The position numbers and the translations under genes were made by a program. 64,000 nucleotides of DNA from Eublepharis macularius (taxonomy: Eukaryota; Chordata; Lepidosauria; Squamata; Eublepharidae): the NCBI RefSeq assembly GCF_028583425.1, contig NC_072801.1:23084001-23148000 (forward strand). Direction: 5' to 3'. Below are positions 49,283 to 61,106 of this stretch, piece by piece (within the stretch, counting starts at the first letter, position 1; every line of letters starts with the position of its first letter). The notes under the pieces were generated by a model. It saw nothing but the letters and a program-made list of their open reading frames with translations. It was not told the origin of the DNA and made no database searches.

Positions 49283-49679
49283 TGCACCCTATATCCCAGT
49301 CCTACAGCTTCTGGGATCACATGAACTGTCTCACTCCATGTATAGCAGATGTTAAATTAATGTTCTGCAACATGGCTCCATGGGCAACATTGTGCCCATC
49401 AATGTGTTTTCTAGTGCTCAATACCCTCTCCCCCAAAGCAAAGAGCTGCTCCTGGCTTTCCTCCACTTCATGGGAGCAGAAGGAGAATGCTGGAGTATCA
49501 CCTTTGGATCTGCAGGAAGCCCCATTTGGAAACACCTGCCTCCACTACAGGAGGACGCTTTGACTTGGAACGTTCCATCATTTTGTGATAGGCCTCAGCC
49601 TCCACGGTGCCCACTGCTAGTTCTCAGAATTTCAGAAGTTCCCACAAAATCAACAAAGTTGGGAGGCCCTAGGTCAGAC

Positions 49680-49945
49680 AAGAATCAAGGAGACTCAGGT
49701 TGAAATCCCCATTCTGCTATGAAGCTTGCTGAGTAGCCTACAAAGAGTAAGATTCGGATTCAATAGCACATTAAAGACCAACTAGATTTCCAAGGCATGA
49801 GCTTTCAAGAATCAAAGCTCCCTATCCTAGAGAGAGTAACTGTCTGTCATCCTCACCAACCTCGAAGGGTTGCTGTGAGGCTTAACTGGAGAAGGATAAA
49901 TCATAAATGTCAGCCTGAACTTCTTGAAGGAAGGGCAGAATAAAA
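49680..49945 (+). repeat. Sauria tRNA SINE with an inserted repeat fragment
   Basis: The head region caggttgaaatccccattct and the later body tcaccaacctcgaagggttg and tail are separated by 49747-49833, an inverted fragment of the gtgctactgga-type repeat (gattcaatagcacattaaag). Confidence 0.75.
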
Positions 49946-50739
49946 TGCACCAGACAGAGGGACTGACCCAAGGTTGCTCAGTAAGTTGAGATCTGAACCA
50001 GCGTCCCCTTGGTCATAGTCCAACATCTAACCTAGGGGCCCCCAAACTTTTTCAGCCTGTGGACACCTTTGGAATTCCGACACAGGGTGGGGGACGCAAC
50101 TCCAAAATGCCTTCTGCAGGAGGAGGAGCCAGCCACAAACTGGGTGCCACAGGAGGCGGAGCCACACACACATAGGGACTCCAAGTGTGAAGAAGAAGAG
50201 GGGTAATTTTAAAAATACACTGGGAAAGAGGAGTGAGAGAGAATAAAGCCAACACTCTGGTGGCAGCTCAAACTGAAACAACATTATTTTAATAGCACAG
50301 CCAATCGAATCTCCAGTGGACAATCAGAAGTCCTGTTGGGTAACAGCCAGCCCTTGGTGGGTGCCAGGAAAGGTGAGTGCCATACTATCTACAGGAACCA
50401 CACTGGGGAATCCTCCTCTAACCAATACACCATACTTGCTCCAGATAAAAATACTAGAAGTGAAACAAAACCCAGCAACATAAAACCCAATCGGAGTAAA
50501 ACTATTATAAGCATCTTCCCATACATGCAGGCCTTATAACCATCCTGCAAAGAAGAATATCATTATCCCCTTGTGGCAGACAGAATGCTGGAGACAGCAA
50601 GTGACTTGCCCAAAGGCCACAGAGTGAGTCCCTGGCTCTGGTAAGATTTGAAAAGGAGGACATCCCGATCTGAAGCTCCATCTTAGCCATCATAGTTCAT
50701 TATGTCACTATGACTCCTGGAATGATCCCATGTAGTAAA

Positions 50740-51513
50740 AAAAAGGTAAAGGCAGCCCCCTGTGCAAGCACCGAGTCATTACTGACCCATAAGGGGGACA
50801 TCGCATCATGACGTTTTCTTGGCAGACTTTTAAAAAAAAATTATTATTTTATTGGTTTCAAAAAGAATACATACATATACACATAGACATCACATCAGGG
50901 GATATCAAGCACAACTTCATAAGAAATCAAAGGCAATAATAACAACAAACTATGTATTATACTCATTTTCCATCTCTACAGTTCCTTCCTCTTTATATCT
51001 TGTTTTCCTTATCCAAAACCTAGTTTTCCTGTAAGGCTACCCTGCTTAATTCCTGTAAGTATTCTCTCCTATCTTCATATCCTATACTTAATTTCTTGTT
51101 CCATATTTTGATTTAACCCATCTATGAAAGGGTGTCCATCTTTTCTGCAGATCGCCCCTACTTTGTTCTTTTATCAAGTCTGTTAAGACATCCATTTCTG
51201 CTGTTTCTAAGATTTTTTCCTATCACTTCTCCTTTCAATGGTATCTCTAGCTTCTTCCAATACCTTGCATATATTATTCTTGCCGTTCTTGGCAGACTTT
51301 TTACGGGGTGGTTTGCCATTGCCTTCCCCAGTCGTCTACACTTTACCCCCAGGAAACTGGGTACTCATTTTACCGACCTCGGAAGGATGGAAGGCTGAGT
51401 CAACCTTGAGCCGGCTACCTGAACCCAGCTTCCACCAGGATCGAACTCAGGTTGTGACTTGTGAGCAGAGCTTGGCTGCAGTACTGCAGCTTACCACTTT
51501 GCGTCATGGGGCA
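50740..51513 (-). repeat. tRNA SINE (third family) split by an L1 3' end
   Basis: On the minus strand the head is gccccatgacgcaaagtggt with a B-box-like gagttcgatcctggtgg, then the body tcaaggttgactcagccttc, gtaaaatgagtacccagttt and gcaatggcaaaccaccccgt. The 3' end is agtaatgactcggtgcttgc. The L1 fragment at 50832-51285 interrupts it. Confidence 0.88.
50832..51285 (-). mobile_element. 5'-truncated L1 LINE 3' end with target duplication
   Basis: On the minus strand it begins inside a reading frame resembling the end of L1 ORF2 (ARIIYARYWKK, then IPLKGEVI) that soon has stops, then an AT-rich 3'UTR with accaataaaataataa and an A/T tail. The 16-bp ttcttggcagactttt flanks it on both sides (50816-50831 and 51286-51301), the mark of target-primed reverse transcription. 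It is dead. Confidence 0.85.
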
Positions 51514-51831
51514 ACTCCTATGAATTAATTCCTGTCCTTTTGGACTTCTGCAAAAATGGTGAGGTTGTGCCAGACGATGCGTGCACAGAGATTTCTCAGG
51601 AAAGAGGGGGGGAAACCCCAGCTGGATCAGAGGTCAGAATTCCAGACAGTGTAATATCTTATTCATGGGTATTTCCTGGGAAAATGTGTCATGTGTACTA
51701 TTTCTCGGCAAAGGCTCGGTTAAAAAGCAAACCCTTATAGCTTGATTCTGTCAACTGAAGTTGCACAGCAAGAAAGAGAGGAAACGGGTGCACAAGCTCC
51801 TTCGAACAACGTGAAATGTATAAAAACTTCA

Positions 51832-52140
51832 GAGGGACCCTGGTGGATCCGACCAGTGGTCCATCTTCTCCAGCATCCTGTTTCGCACAGCAGCCAACCA
51901 ACCAGCTGCCCTGCAGGAGCAACAAATACAGCAGAGAGGTCAAGGCCTTCCCTTGATGTTTCCTTCTAGCACTGCATTTCAGAGGCTTACTACTTGTGAA
52001 TATGGAGGTTCCCTTTAGTCACCATATCTAGTAGCCAATGATGGACCTATCCTCCATGAATCTGTCTATTGCCCCCTCTTAAAGCCACCTACGTTTGTGG
52101 CCATCGCAGTGAATTCCACCATTTCATTCCTCGCTGAGTA
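51832..52140 (+). repeat. Interspersed reptile repeat (CR1/L2-like, tentative)
   Basis: Text such as accagtggtccatcttctcc, agcatcctgtttcgcacagc, tgaatatggaggttcccttt and gtgaattccaccatttcatt is characteristic of a widespread non-coding squamate repeat. The exact class is not decided. Confidence 0.6.
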
Positions 52141-52349
52141 ACACAGCATTTCCTGTTGCCTGCCCTGCACCTGCCCATAATAAGAACATGCATCTTGTTG
52201 GCGTTGCGATAAAATATGCAGCATGTTGCACTGCGGCACACTGGAACTGTAGCAATCATGTCGGTGCAAAGGCTTTGCATAAGTCAGATGCGCACACAGG
52301 AGAGCTGCACTGCCAAAGCCCGTATCTTGACAAGTCTGACTTAAAACCT

Positions 52350-52470
52350 GGCATAGTAACTGTTAGATTAAGGCTAGGAAGACCCAGGTTCAAATTCCCG
52401 TCCTGCTGTGAAGCTCAGCAGGTGTCCCCAGGGCCAGTCAGCCTAGCCTACCTCATAGGGTTGATGCAAA
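52350..52470 (+). repeat. Sauria tRNA SINE fragment
   Basis: caggttcaaattcccgtcct, cagcctagcctacctcatag, ggttgatgcaaagata. Confidence 0.75.
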
Positions 52471-53728
52471 GATAAAGATGGAAGGGACACCATGTCCTTA
52501 GCAGTTAGGGTCAGGATGGAGAAAACGTTACGATCGCTAAAAGGGGATGCAGGATCACCTTCCCCACTCCTCTCCTCTTCCACCCAAGAAGGCAATGTTG
52601 TGAGAAATGCCAGCCCCCCAGACTTAACTGGGGGGCTCAGTTGCGGGCTGTGGGGCAGGACGGCATGGCAGTCACGATGTTGGAGGCCAGCAAAGGCTCC
52701 CTGTGGCCAGCAGGGCACCCCTTGCCGTCTGTTTCAAACTGTGGCCGGCCCATCAGGGCAGGCTGGCTGGGGTGGGGAGAGGGCTGCGGACCTGGGTGGC
52801 ACAGTCTCTTATAAAGGGGGGCAGGGCCCACCCCTCAGCACTTGGCTCGTGGCCAGCAGTGTGGTCACCAGCCTTCTCTTCCTCATGCTGCAGTGGGCGC
52901 CACCACCTCCTATCTCCCCGCTGTCTCCCCAGCCTGCAGCCTCTTCACCCCCTTTTGGGAGCTGATCTCAGTTTGGTGGCTGCCTCTCTACCAGTGGGAG
53001 CATCCATGGGAGAATGAAAGGATAAGCATCAAGTCCTGCACTGCTCTGATCGTGGTAATATCGAGTAATGACTTGAACATGATCAGTGACAACACCGCAG
53101 ACAAAACCAGTGCCGGCGCCTGATGCTGTCGGTGATGGTTTGCACATGAGGAGCCACCACAGTAATCACATGATATATGTGCATGTGTGAGCGGAACAAA
53201 ATATTACAGGAAACCAATCAGGAAGACACTGGAGAGCTAACCTGCACCAGCACTTTGGAGGCATCAACAAGAAAAGGTTGGCACTTGGCAAAGCTCTCGG
53301 CAGCTGCCTTGATTTGACATGGGGCACATCAGCTACAACCAAGCTTAAAATGTCCAGGCTTAGATTGATCCAGCCCCACTGCCATGGGTCATCAATTTCA
53401 ACCGCAAAAGCCTTTTCAGAGGGGATTTCACAAGCAAAGTTAGACTAGTAGCACTGTTTCATAGGCAAAAATATGTACAAAAGGACACAAATACCAGCAA
53501 TTCTTTCGTTTCTCTGAGCAGCTGAAATCTGCCCCACCAACATCAATATCTTTTTCATTTATATTTTTAAGTGCCATAAAATCATGATTAATTCATTAGG
53601 AGTCACGGACTGGGGGTGGGGGGGGAAGCACCAAACACTTTTTGCCATCTCATTTGGAATGAAAGGAAGAGTGCTTCCCTCCCTTATCCCTCCAAAGCTG
53701 AACTAGAACACTTCTCAGTGTTAAACAC

Positions 53729-54136
53729 TAGAGATGGGCACGAAACAATTACGAACCAAAGTTTGTGACGAACCGGGCTGGTTCGTGGTTTGTGAACCAG
53801 TGGTTCATCAGAGCCCATTTCTGACAAACCGCCACAAACTTTAGGCTGATTCGTTTGGTGTGGTTTTTGGTTAGTCACTGCAGACAGCCTGGCACCGATC
53901 AGTCAGTTTCCTAAGCAACAGGGGATGGACTTCCTGCAGACCTTCTGGAAGGGGCCTTTTGCTGGCCCGGAAGTTACCTTCTGTTGACCCGGAAGTGATG
54001 ATCTGCTGACCTGGATGTGATGTTTTCATGAACCAGTTAGCAAACCGGGATAGGTTCGTGAAAGTTTGTGGTTCATGGTTCGTGAAATGCGACGAACCGC
54101 AGAGATTGGTTTTTTTCCAGTTCATGCCCATCTCTG
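53729..54136. mobile_element. hAT-type MITE, family TAGAGATGGGC, copy 3
   Basis: Ends TAGAGATGGGCACGAA and TTCATGCCCATCTCTG, exact 8-bp duplication ttaaacac (53721-53728 and 54137-54144). Interior rich in gaacc/ggttc and gacctgga/gacccgga words. Confidence 0.95.
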
Positions 54137-54351
54137 TTAAACACACTAAAACTGCCTCTAGCAGCATAAGAACTGCTTCATATTGCCATATTTCATCTGG
54201 CATTCCCTCAGTGATCCCTCTTTCCTGCCCCATTTTGTTATTTTAATCCTTTTATGCATGCATTTTAGTTTGGTTTTGTTTTAATGACAAGTTTTTGTTT
54301 TAATAGATTTTAAGATACTTTTTTACTATGCAGCAACTCCACCCCCACCCC

Positions 54352-54490
54352 CCCGGAAAAAAAAAACCCACCTGGGGTTGCTACATGGCGAAAATCTATG
54401 GCAAATCATCTCTGCTCCTCTCAGGCCTGGAATGCCCCTGGGATTGGGGTTGTCTGCCATGAGTCAGTTGCGACTTGACAGCACCTTCTC
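54352..54490 (+). repeat. 5S-derived SINE, 3' part
   Basis: ggcaaatcatctctgctcct, gccatgagtcagttgcgact, tgacagcaccttctcc. The 5S head is absent. Confidence 0.75.
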
Positions 54491-54506
54491 CTTTTAATGC
54501 TAGCCC

Positions 54507-54707
54507 CAGGGCTTTTTTTCAGCAGGAACACGGTGGAACGGAGTTCTGGAACCTCTTGAAAATGGTCACATGGCTGGTGGCCCCGCCCCCTTATCTCCAG
54601 ACAGAGGGGAGTTTAATTGCCCTCTGCACCGCCACCAGCCATGTGACCATTTTCTCCAAGGGCAACCCACTGAGTTCCGCCTCGCTTTTCCCAGAAAAAA
54701 AGCCCTG
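54507..54707. mobile_element. hAT-type fold-back MITE, family CAGGGCTTTTTTTC, copy 4 (short)
   Basis: Ends CAGGGCTTTTTTTCAGC and CAGAAAAAAAGCCCTG. Exact duplication gctagccc at 54499-54506 and 54708-54715. Shorter (201 bp) because of an internal deletion through the central hairpin. Confidence 0.95.
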
Positions 54708-57694
54708 GCTAGCCCTATTGGTGGCTTTGATAAGGACAGAAAGGTAGGGTATAGATTTTGTAAATAAATAATAATAAATATACCATTATTCAATTGAAAA
54801 TCCATTCAGTCTTTATTAAGATATATATTTTTAAAAGAACAGCCTGTGCTAAAAATGACTGCAAAAGGAGAATTGTGACATTACAGAGAGACGCCAGCCA
54901 ATCAGCACTGTGGACAGGCAATTTCTGCAGACAAGCCAGGGCCTTCTCTGTAATGGCACCTCAGCTTTAGAGTGATCCTCTCCCTCCATAACTGTTCAGC
55001 TGCCGTCACAGCAATTTCTTTACTCCCTCTTTTCCAAGAGAGGTTTTTAATCCCTCTCTCTTTGCCAATGTTCAAATCTGCTTCTTTCTCTGGTTTTCAA
55101 AGGTTATAACGTTTATTATCAACTTTGGCAACTAGGTTTGTTGTCCCAAATTTCAGTAATGTAGGGGTTTTGTGAAGTATCTTGATACCATAGCCTTTTG
55201 GGTGATGTTGACTGTTTTTTGTCCTTTTAACTGTACTCAGCAGCTGTTTTGATGCCTGTGCAGGCTATGAGTATTTTAAATAACTAATAAGTGAAGGGAG
55301 TGACACAAATTATAATCGCTGGTGCTATGATGCAAAGGTATGCTTATTTCTTTCAGGCTGTTTTGGTTCAGCTGTGTCACTGTGAATAAAAAATAAAGAG
55401 TTCGGTATGGACTAATAATTTAACAAAAAGGGTTTTTTGCAGCTGCTCACAAAAGCGTTCCTCTTGAATCTTTTATGCACTGCGGTACTGGCGGTGTCTT
55501 AAAATGAAGAACCCAAAATCTCAAGCCATTTGTACCGCTTTCTTCATTAAAGTGCCTAAAAATACAGGCTTGTTTGGGGGTATTTTCACAGACTGGTGAA
55601 TGTCCACCATGTCACAGACTAGCGAATGCATAAATACATTGGGAGAGTATCCGAAGACGCTGTGCCAATGCAAAAATTGCTCGTCTGTTTAATGGAAATG
55701 GCCTGGAGTGCAGGCCATCTGTTGGATAAACAGGTCAGTTTAACAAAGCATGCCACTCTCCATCCCCACCCGCCCCTTCAGTCAGCCAGAAAGATTTGCC
55801 ATAGGAAAGCAAGGCACACTGGCCATAAGCAGAATGAACAACTATTATGATATTGACTTGAGTGGGGGGACTACCATGCACAAAGACTCTAGTTTAACCT
55901 CAGGCAGTTACCTTTAAATTATCCATTTTCAACCCTCTCAGTCTGAAGCATCTCCATTAACTTGAACTGGCAGCCAAGAATTTGTTCACCACTGATGTGT
56001 TTATTTCCTCTTCTTTCTCTAGAATGGGCTCGTGCCAAGCAAACAGGCCGTTGTACCCTGTGTCGTAGGACAGCAGAGGTATTTGCGGCACGTGGACCTC
56101 GTCTCAAAGAAAACCAAGACTGCTAAAATTCATCTTGCATGAAGTTTTTACAAAAGCAAACACACACACCCCTCCACACACCCTCCTTTCACCTGCTAAC
56201 CTTCTCTGTGGTCTTCCCACCCCCTTCTCCATCTTTCCCTTTAAAAAAAAATCCAAAAGATGGTGAAGTGCCATGAATGTAACTCAACTTGGATGAGGAC
56301 GTGATGACCCAACTTATTTGCTGCAGGGGCAGCGTTAGGGACTCAATGACATGCAAGATCTTAGGTAGCCAAGTTAGGGGGGGAAATCTCGACCTGCAAC
56401 CCTGGAGTGCCACTTCCAGCCAGAGGAAACTATATGCTTGACCATCCAGCGGTCTATATTGAGTGCCCAGCTTCCAACCTGTGTTCCTCCCACTGAGCCA
56501 GACTTCTGCTCTTGTGCAGATGGCTCCTCCTCCAACTGAGTTCTGGCAGAATGAGGCCCCAGGAACAACACTCAGAATAGGTGGGGCTTCCTCCCATTAA
56601 GATGAGTTCAGCCTCCATTTGAGCAGGGAACTTTGGTGGTTGTGCCGCTCATACACTCCAGCTTCTGACTACCTTGTACCAGAATGCTATGAATTCTTCT
56701 GGACTTGTAAACCTGACCCAAACACAGTGCTCTGGTTGGCTGGGGGCAATAATCCTGTTGCCAGCTCCAACTTAGCTGGGTGCTTAACTGCCTCTTGCTC
56801 CCGAGAAGCCCTTCTCCAGCTCTAGCAGCCTGCAGGCAAAATGCTATTCCTAATTTCTCCCTATTTCCTTGGAGGGACAGGGGTGAAGACTTGGGGGGAT
56901 GCCTTCTGAACGTATTAGCACGCTTATGAATTCAAGCATCAGATTTCTGCCCCTTTCCTATCTTTCTCAAACTCAAATCTCGAACTGTCTATTGCTCTTT
57001 TTAAAATCCCCCTCCTTCCTCCAAGGAATTCAGAGCAGTGTTTCATGACGCTCCCCTTCTCCACTTAGATGTATTAGATATATGTGTGTATTAACCTACC
57101 CAATAAAATTCTTTAAATAAAAATTTTAATATTTTAGAACTGGAAATATGTTTTTAACTTGTAAAGGCCTATGGCCACATACAATAAACGTGTCTGTTTG
57201 TCTGATACAGGCAGAGTGGAAAATTCTCCCTTTACCAAACCATGAACCTTACCCCAGAGAAAACCAAAACAAGTGTACTACATAGCTAGCAGATAAGCCT
57301 TCAAAAATATGTTCTGGGACTGACAGCTTGCATCGCTGGTGTAAGAACAAGGGCGTTGCCAGCGTCCCTAATTTCCTCTGTGCAATGTACACACATGCAA
57401 CCTCTCAATAGGATGACCAAAATAAGTTGCTACACCTGTTTAAAAGCAAAAAACCAGAAGGCAGGCAAGCTACAAATGTAGAAGCTATACAGGTGACTTG
57501 GCTTCTGTGCAAACAGCACAAGCCCCTGAAATACATAAAGTTCCCATTGACTTCTTCTGTCTTCCAGGAATTCAATCTAGCATGCAAAAGAGGCTGCCAG
57601 ATTTTTCCCACAAATAACTCCAGCGAGCCTCAGGCTACAGCAATCTGTTTCTTCTGATCATCTTTCTGGGTTGGCATAAACAATGTTGGTTTAA

Positions 57695-57712
57695 AACACA
57701 CACACACACACT
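57695..57712 (+). repeat. (CA)n microsatellite
   Basis: acacacacacacacac run, about nine units. Confidence 0.85.
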
Positions 57713-58271
57713 CATGTGCAGGTGCACATGCTCGTGCGACATCCAAACTCATTGATCCGTGTCTACTGAAAAAGAATAGGAACAATGTCAAGAGTATGGT
57801 GCCGCTACCAAGTTTTCCTGAGTCACTGCCTTATCCAGGAAGAAGATAATAAAATAGCATATAAGCGTTCCAGAGTGGGGCCGGTGGGCGCAGTGGAAAA
57901 CACAGGAGTTTTCTGTTTTCAGGGAGCTTGTTTTGTGCAAAGGAAATTCATTGTCAGAGTCCACTACCTGCAGTTTGGAGTGGTTTGGTGCCTTCTTCCA
58001 CCTCAGACCTCTGCTCTCTCAATGCCGCCTTATTCTCCTGCATGAGAGAACCAGGCCTGCTTTTGTGAGGTACTGTACAGCTGAGGTTCTCCTGGCAGGT
58101 CCACACACCCAGAGCTTACAAACAGGAAGGAAAAGGAGGGGGCGAGGGAACAGCTGGTGTAGACAGCAAAAAAGAGCCCACAAATGACTGTGAAGACATG
58201 AAACCAATGAGTTTCTCTCACAAAAAAAACCCTGACCTGCTACCTTGAAGGAACAGCTATACATTTGTAGG

Positions 58272-58437
58272 CAGCTGCCATCAAGTCACCACTGACTTAT
58301 GGCGACTCCAGCAAGGGGCTTTCAAGGAAAGCGAGAAGCAGAAGTGGTTGGCCATTGCCTTCCTCTGCAGAGTCTTCCTTGGTGGTTCCCCATCCAAGTA
58401 CTGCTTAGCTTTCGAGATGAGATGAGACCAGACTATA
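58272..58437 (-). repeat. 5S-rRNA-derived SINE, partial head
   Basis: Reverse orientation: gccatcaagtcaccactgac, ggttggccattgccttcctc, ttggtggttccccatccaag, then gcttagctttcgagatg. The 5S part is shortened by a deletion. Confidence 0.85.
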
Positions 58438-58584
58438 TAGTATCATTCCACATCCTCATTCCTACAAATACATGCACTTTATTGTACAAAGCAAGGGGAT
58501 TTTCTTGGACAGAAGCTTAATAGTGGGGACGGAATGCTGACGTGTAGGACCTGACATCAGAATGGCAAGGAGACAGGCGCGAGC

Positions 58585-58708
58585 AGTTCAGTCATACACA
58601 CTCAGCTTAATCTACCTCACAGGGTTGCTGTGAGGATAAAATGGAGGAGAGAACAATGTAAGCGGCTTTCAGTCCCTACTGGGGAGAAAGCTGGGTAGAA
58701 ATGAAGTA
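58585..58708 (+). repeat. Sauria tRNA SINE, 3' half
   Basis: tctacctcacagggttgctg, gtaagcggctttcagtccct, tail gtagaaatgaagtaaatac. Confidence 0.85.
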
Positions 58709-59405
58709 AATACACTTTTGACAAGCTGCTATGATTCTGGGGTTCAAAGGAGCCATCTGCCCTGCAGTGGTTGCCTTCTTTTAGTGTACAAAAATCAAGG
58801 GCAAAGCTTTTCTTTTAGGTCTCAATCAATATTCTTGAAAGCTCTGACCTATCAACTGTTCTTCAATCCCGTGGCATTACTTTCTGCACAAATGTGGTCT
58901 TCTACCACCTGCGTGAGGACTACTAACCTTCTACATCTTCTCCTAGTTACTTTCACCCACTGTTATTGCCTCTGGCCGGCTCCCAGCCACCATAAACCCT
59001 TCCTTCCTTCCTTCATTTGTTGTCCACCTTTCTCACTGAGACACCAGGTCAATCACACAATTAAAAACAATGCAACAGCAATGAGAAGATGCATACAAAC
59101 AAACAATGAAATGAAGACTGGATTAAAAAATTAGGACAATCCCTAGACAACTGTGTACAATAAAGCAGGAAGTGCAACGCAATAAAGCCCACACAGTGGT
59201 GACACAATGAGCAATGCAATGAAAGCTTCTGACATTTTTAAAGACATTGACTGCAACCCTGTTCCATTTATAACAACGAAACGGATGCAGACACCAACGT
59301 GCAAAAACCTGTCTCACGACAGGCTGTATTTACTTTCTGCCAGGCTACTCTCGTCATTTTCTTGCCACTTCTGTATCTTCTCCTAGGCCACTCAGTTGCC
59401 CCTAG

Positions 59406-59610
59406 GTAGGGTTGCCAGCCTCCAGGAGGTGGCTGGAGATCTCCCGGAATTACAGCCAATCTCCAGCCAACAGAGATCAGTTCCCCTGGAGAAAGTGGCT
59501 GCTTTGAATTCTATGGCATTATGTCCTGCTGAAGGCCCGCCCCTCCCAAACCCAACCCAAAGTTCCACCCCCAAAATCTCCAGGAATTTCTCAACCCACA
59601 GCTGGCAACC
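59406..59610 (+). repeat. Repeat with TAGGGTTGCCAGC ... GCTGGCAACC ends
   Basis: Complete copy with inverted ends of about 10 bp; interior gagatctcccggaattacag, gatcagttcccctggagaaa, cccccaaaatctccaggaat. Same family as 35282, 39213 and 60450. Confidence 0.8.
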
Positions 59611-59979
59611 AAAGCCTTTGGTTGTGATATCATCCAGGGCCCTGGCAAGCAGAAGGATAACAACCCTTTTGTTACCATTAGCGTAATTCCTATGGGTCTA
59701 AGAGGGAAACTTGCAGGCAACTTCTGTTAAGATGAGTTCCCCAGATTTATGCCATTTCAAATGGTATTAACAGGTTGAGCTGTTGTGGAGCTTTTCAGCT
59801 GAAATACCACTCAGAGACTTGCTGCTTCCCACCTGCCATTATCCCTATTCTTTATTTATTTACTTCTTTTGTAGTCCATCTTTCTCACGCAGGCAGACGC
59901 AAGGCAGATTACAAAAATTTTTAAAAATACAATAAAAAGTAAATGAACTACAAAACAACAACACTTACATTGCAATAAA

Positions 59980-60122
59980 AGAGCAAGAGTCAGGTCCAAT
60001 AGCAGCTTCAAGAGCAACTAGATTTCCAAGGTATGAGCATCTGAGAGTCAGAGTTCCCTTTGTCAGATTATCTGACAAAATCTAGTTAGTCTTAAGGTGC
60101 TATTTGATCCAAATCTTGCTCT
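59980..60122. repeat. Inverted pair of the gtgctattgga-type repeat
   Basis: Left arm 59980-60025 (agagcaagagtcaggtccaa ...) and right arm 60078-60122 (... atccaaatcttgctct) are inverted copies of about 45 bp around a 52-bp spacer containing tctgacaaa. Confidence 0.7.
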
Positions 60123-60289
60123 CCTACTACAGATCAACAGGGCTAGCCATCTAAAACTAAATTACAGTAAAACCATCTAGAAAGTTTCCATAGACATTAA
60201 ATCCCACTTTTTAAGAACATACAAAAGACTTTTTTGCTTTGTTTGGCATAGCCCCAATAAACTCTTACTGGCTCTCTTCCCAGTTTGTG

Positions 60290-60398
60290 CATGTGTGTTT
60301 GTTTATATGTTTGTATGTTTTATCATATTTACATATGTTTTAGATGTTATTTTAATGTTTTAAGTGTTTTAATATGTTGTTCACTGATTTGGGGAACC
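60290..60398 (+). repeat. CR1/L2-like 3' tail and (GAAG)n
   Basis: T-rich module (gttttatcatatttacatat, gttttaatgttttaagtgtt) typical of non-LTR 3' ends, running into ggaaggaaggaaggaacgaa at 60414-60440. Confidence 0.55.
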
Positions 60399-60449
60399 TA
60401 TTTGGGTGGAAAGAAGGAAGGAAGGAAGGAACGAATGAACGAGTGAACG

Positions 60450-60654
60450 AACCAGGTGGGGCTAGAGATTTCCTGGAAGTACAACTGATCTTCAGACTAC
60501 GGAGATCAATCTCCCTTGGAAAATGTGGCTAATTTGGAGGGTGGTCTCTGCGGCATTATACCCCGCTGAGTTCCCTCCCTTCCTCAAACCTCACCCTCCC
60601 CTGGCTCCCCCCCCCCCCAAATTTCCAGTAATTTCCCAACCCAGAGTTGGCAAC
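60450..60654 (+). repeat. Repeat of the GGGTTGCCAGC family
   Basis: Body agagatttcctggaagtaca, gatcaatctcccttggaaaa, end agagttggcaacctt. Contains a C run at 60608-60618. Confidence 0.75.
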
Positions 60655-61106
60655 CTTGATTCCTTTTTTTATAACAATGCCCTGCAAAACAGTTTTGCAC
60701 ATGAAATGAAGGTGACAAGGAGGCCATCCTGACTTTATCAGGCAGGCCATTCCACCAGGCAGGGACCACATCGGAGAATGTTTGGGGGAAGGGGCTATAG
60801 GTCTTACCCATTTGCAGGTGGCACCTTCAAAAGAATTGCTCAGATGAGCAAAGCTGTTGCAGCAGCGAAAATGTACACCCACCACCTAGGCTTCAGAACC
60901 AGAATGTTACAGCAGGCAGAAATCAATAGCAAGAGGAGAGCCAAACAGGCTCATCAGAGAGAAACTAATTGCTTCATAAGTCAACTAATGCAGAAGTAAA
61001 TGATAAAGACTGGAATAGGGAGAAATAATATTTACAGTTTGCCATAGTCCAAAACAGTGCTCTGATAGTAGGAAAAGCTACCCAGCAATGAAATGAGTTA
61101 TACTTT

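Noticed and set aside
53370..53420. Possible PDGFA exon 2 (minus-strand V-E-I-D match)
   Set aside because: Residues on both sides do not fit the RDLQRLLEIDSVG region and no splice sites are placed correctly.
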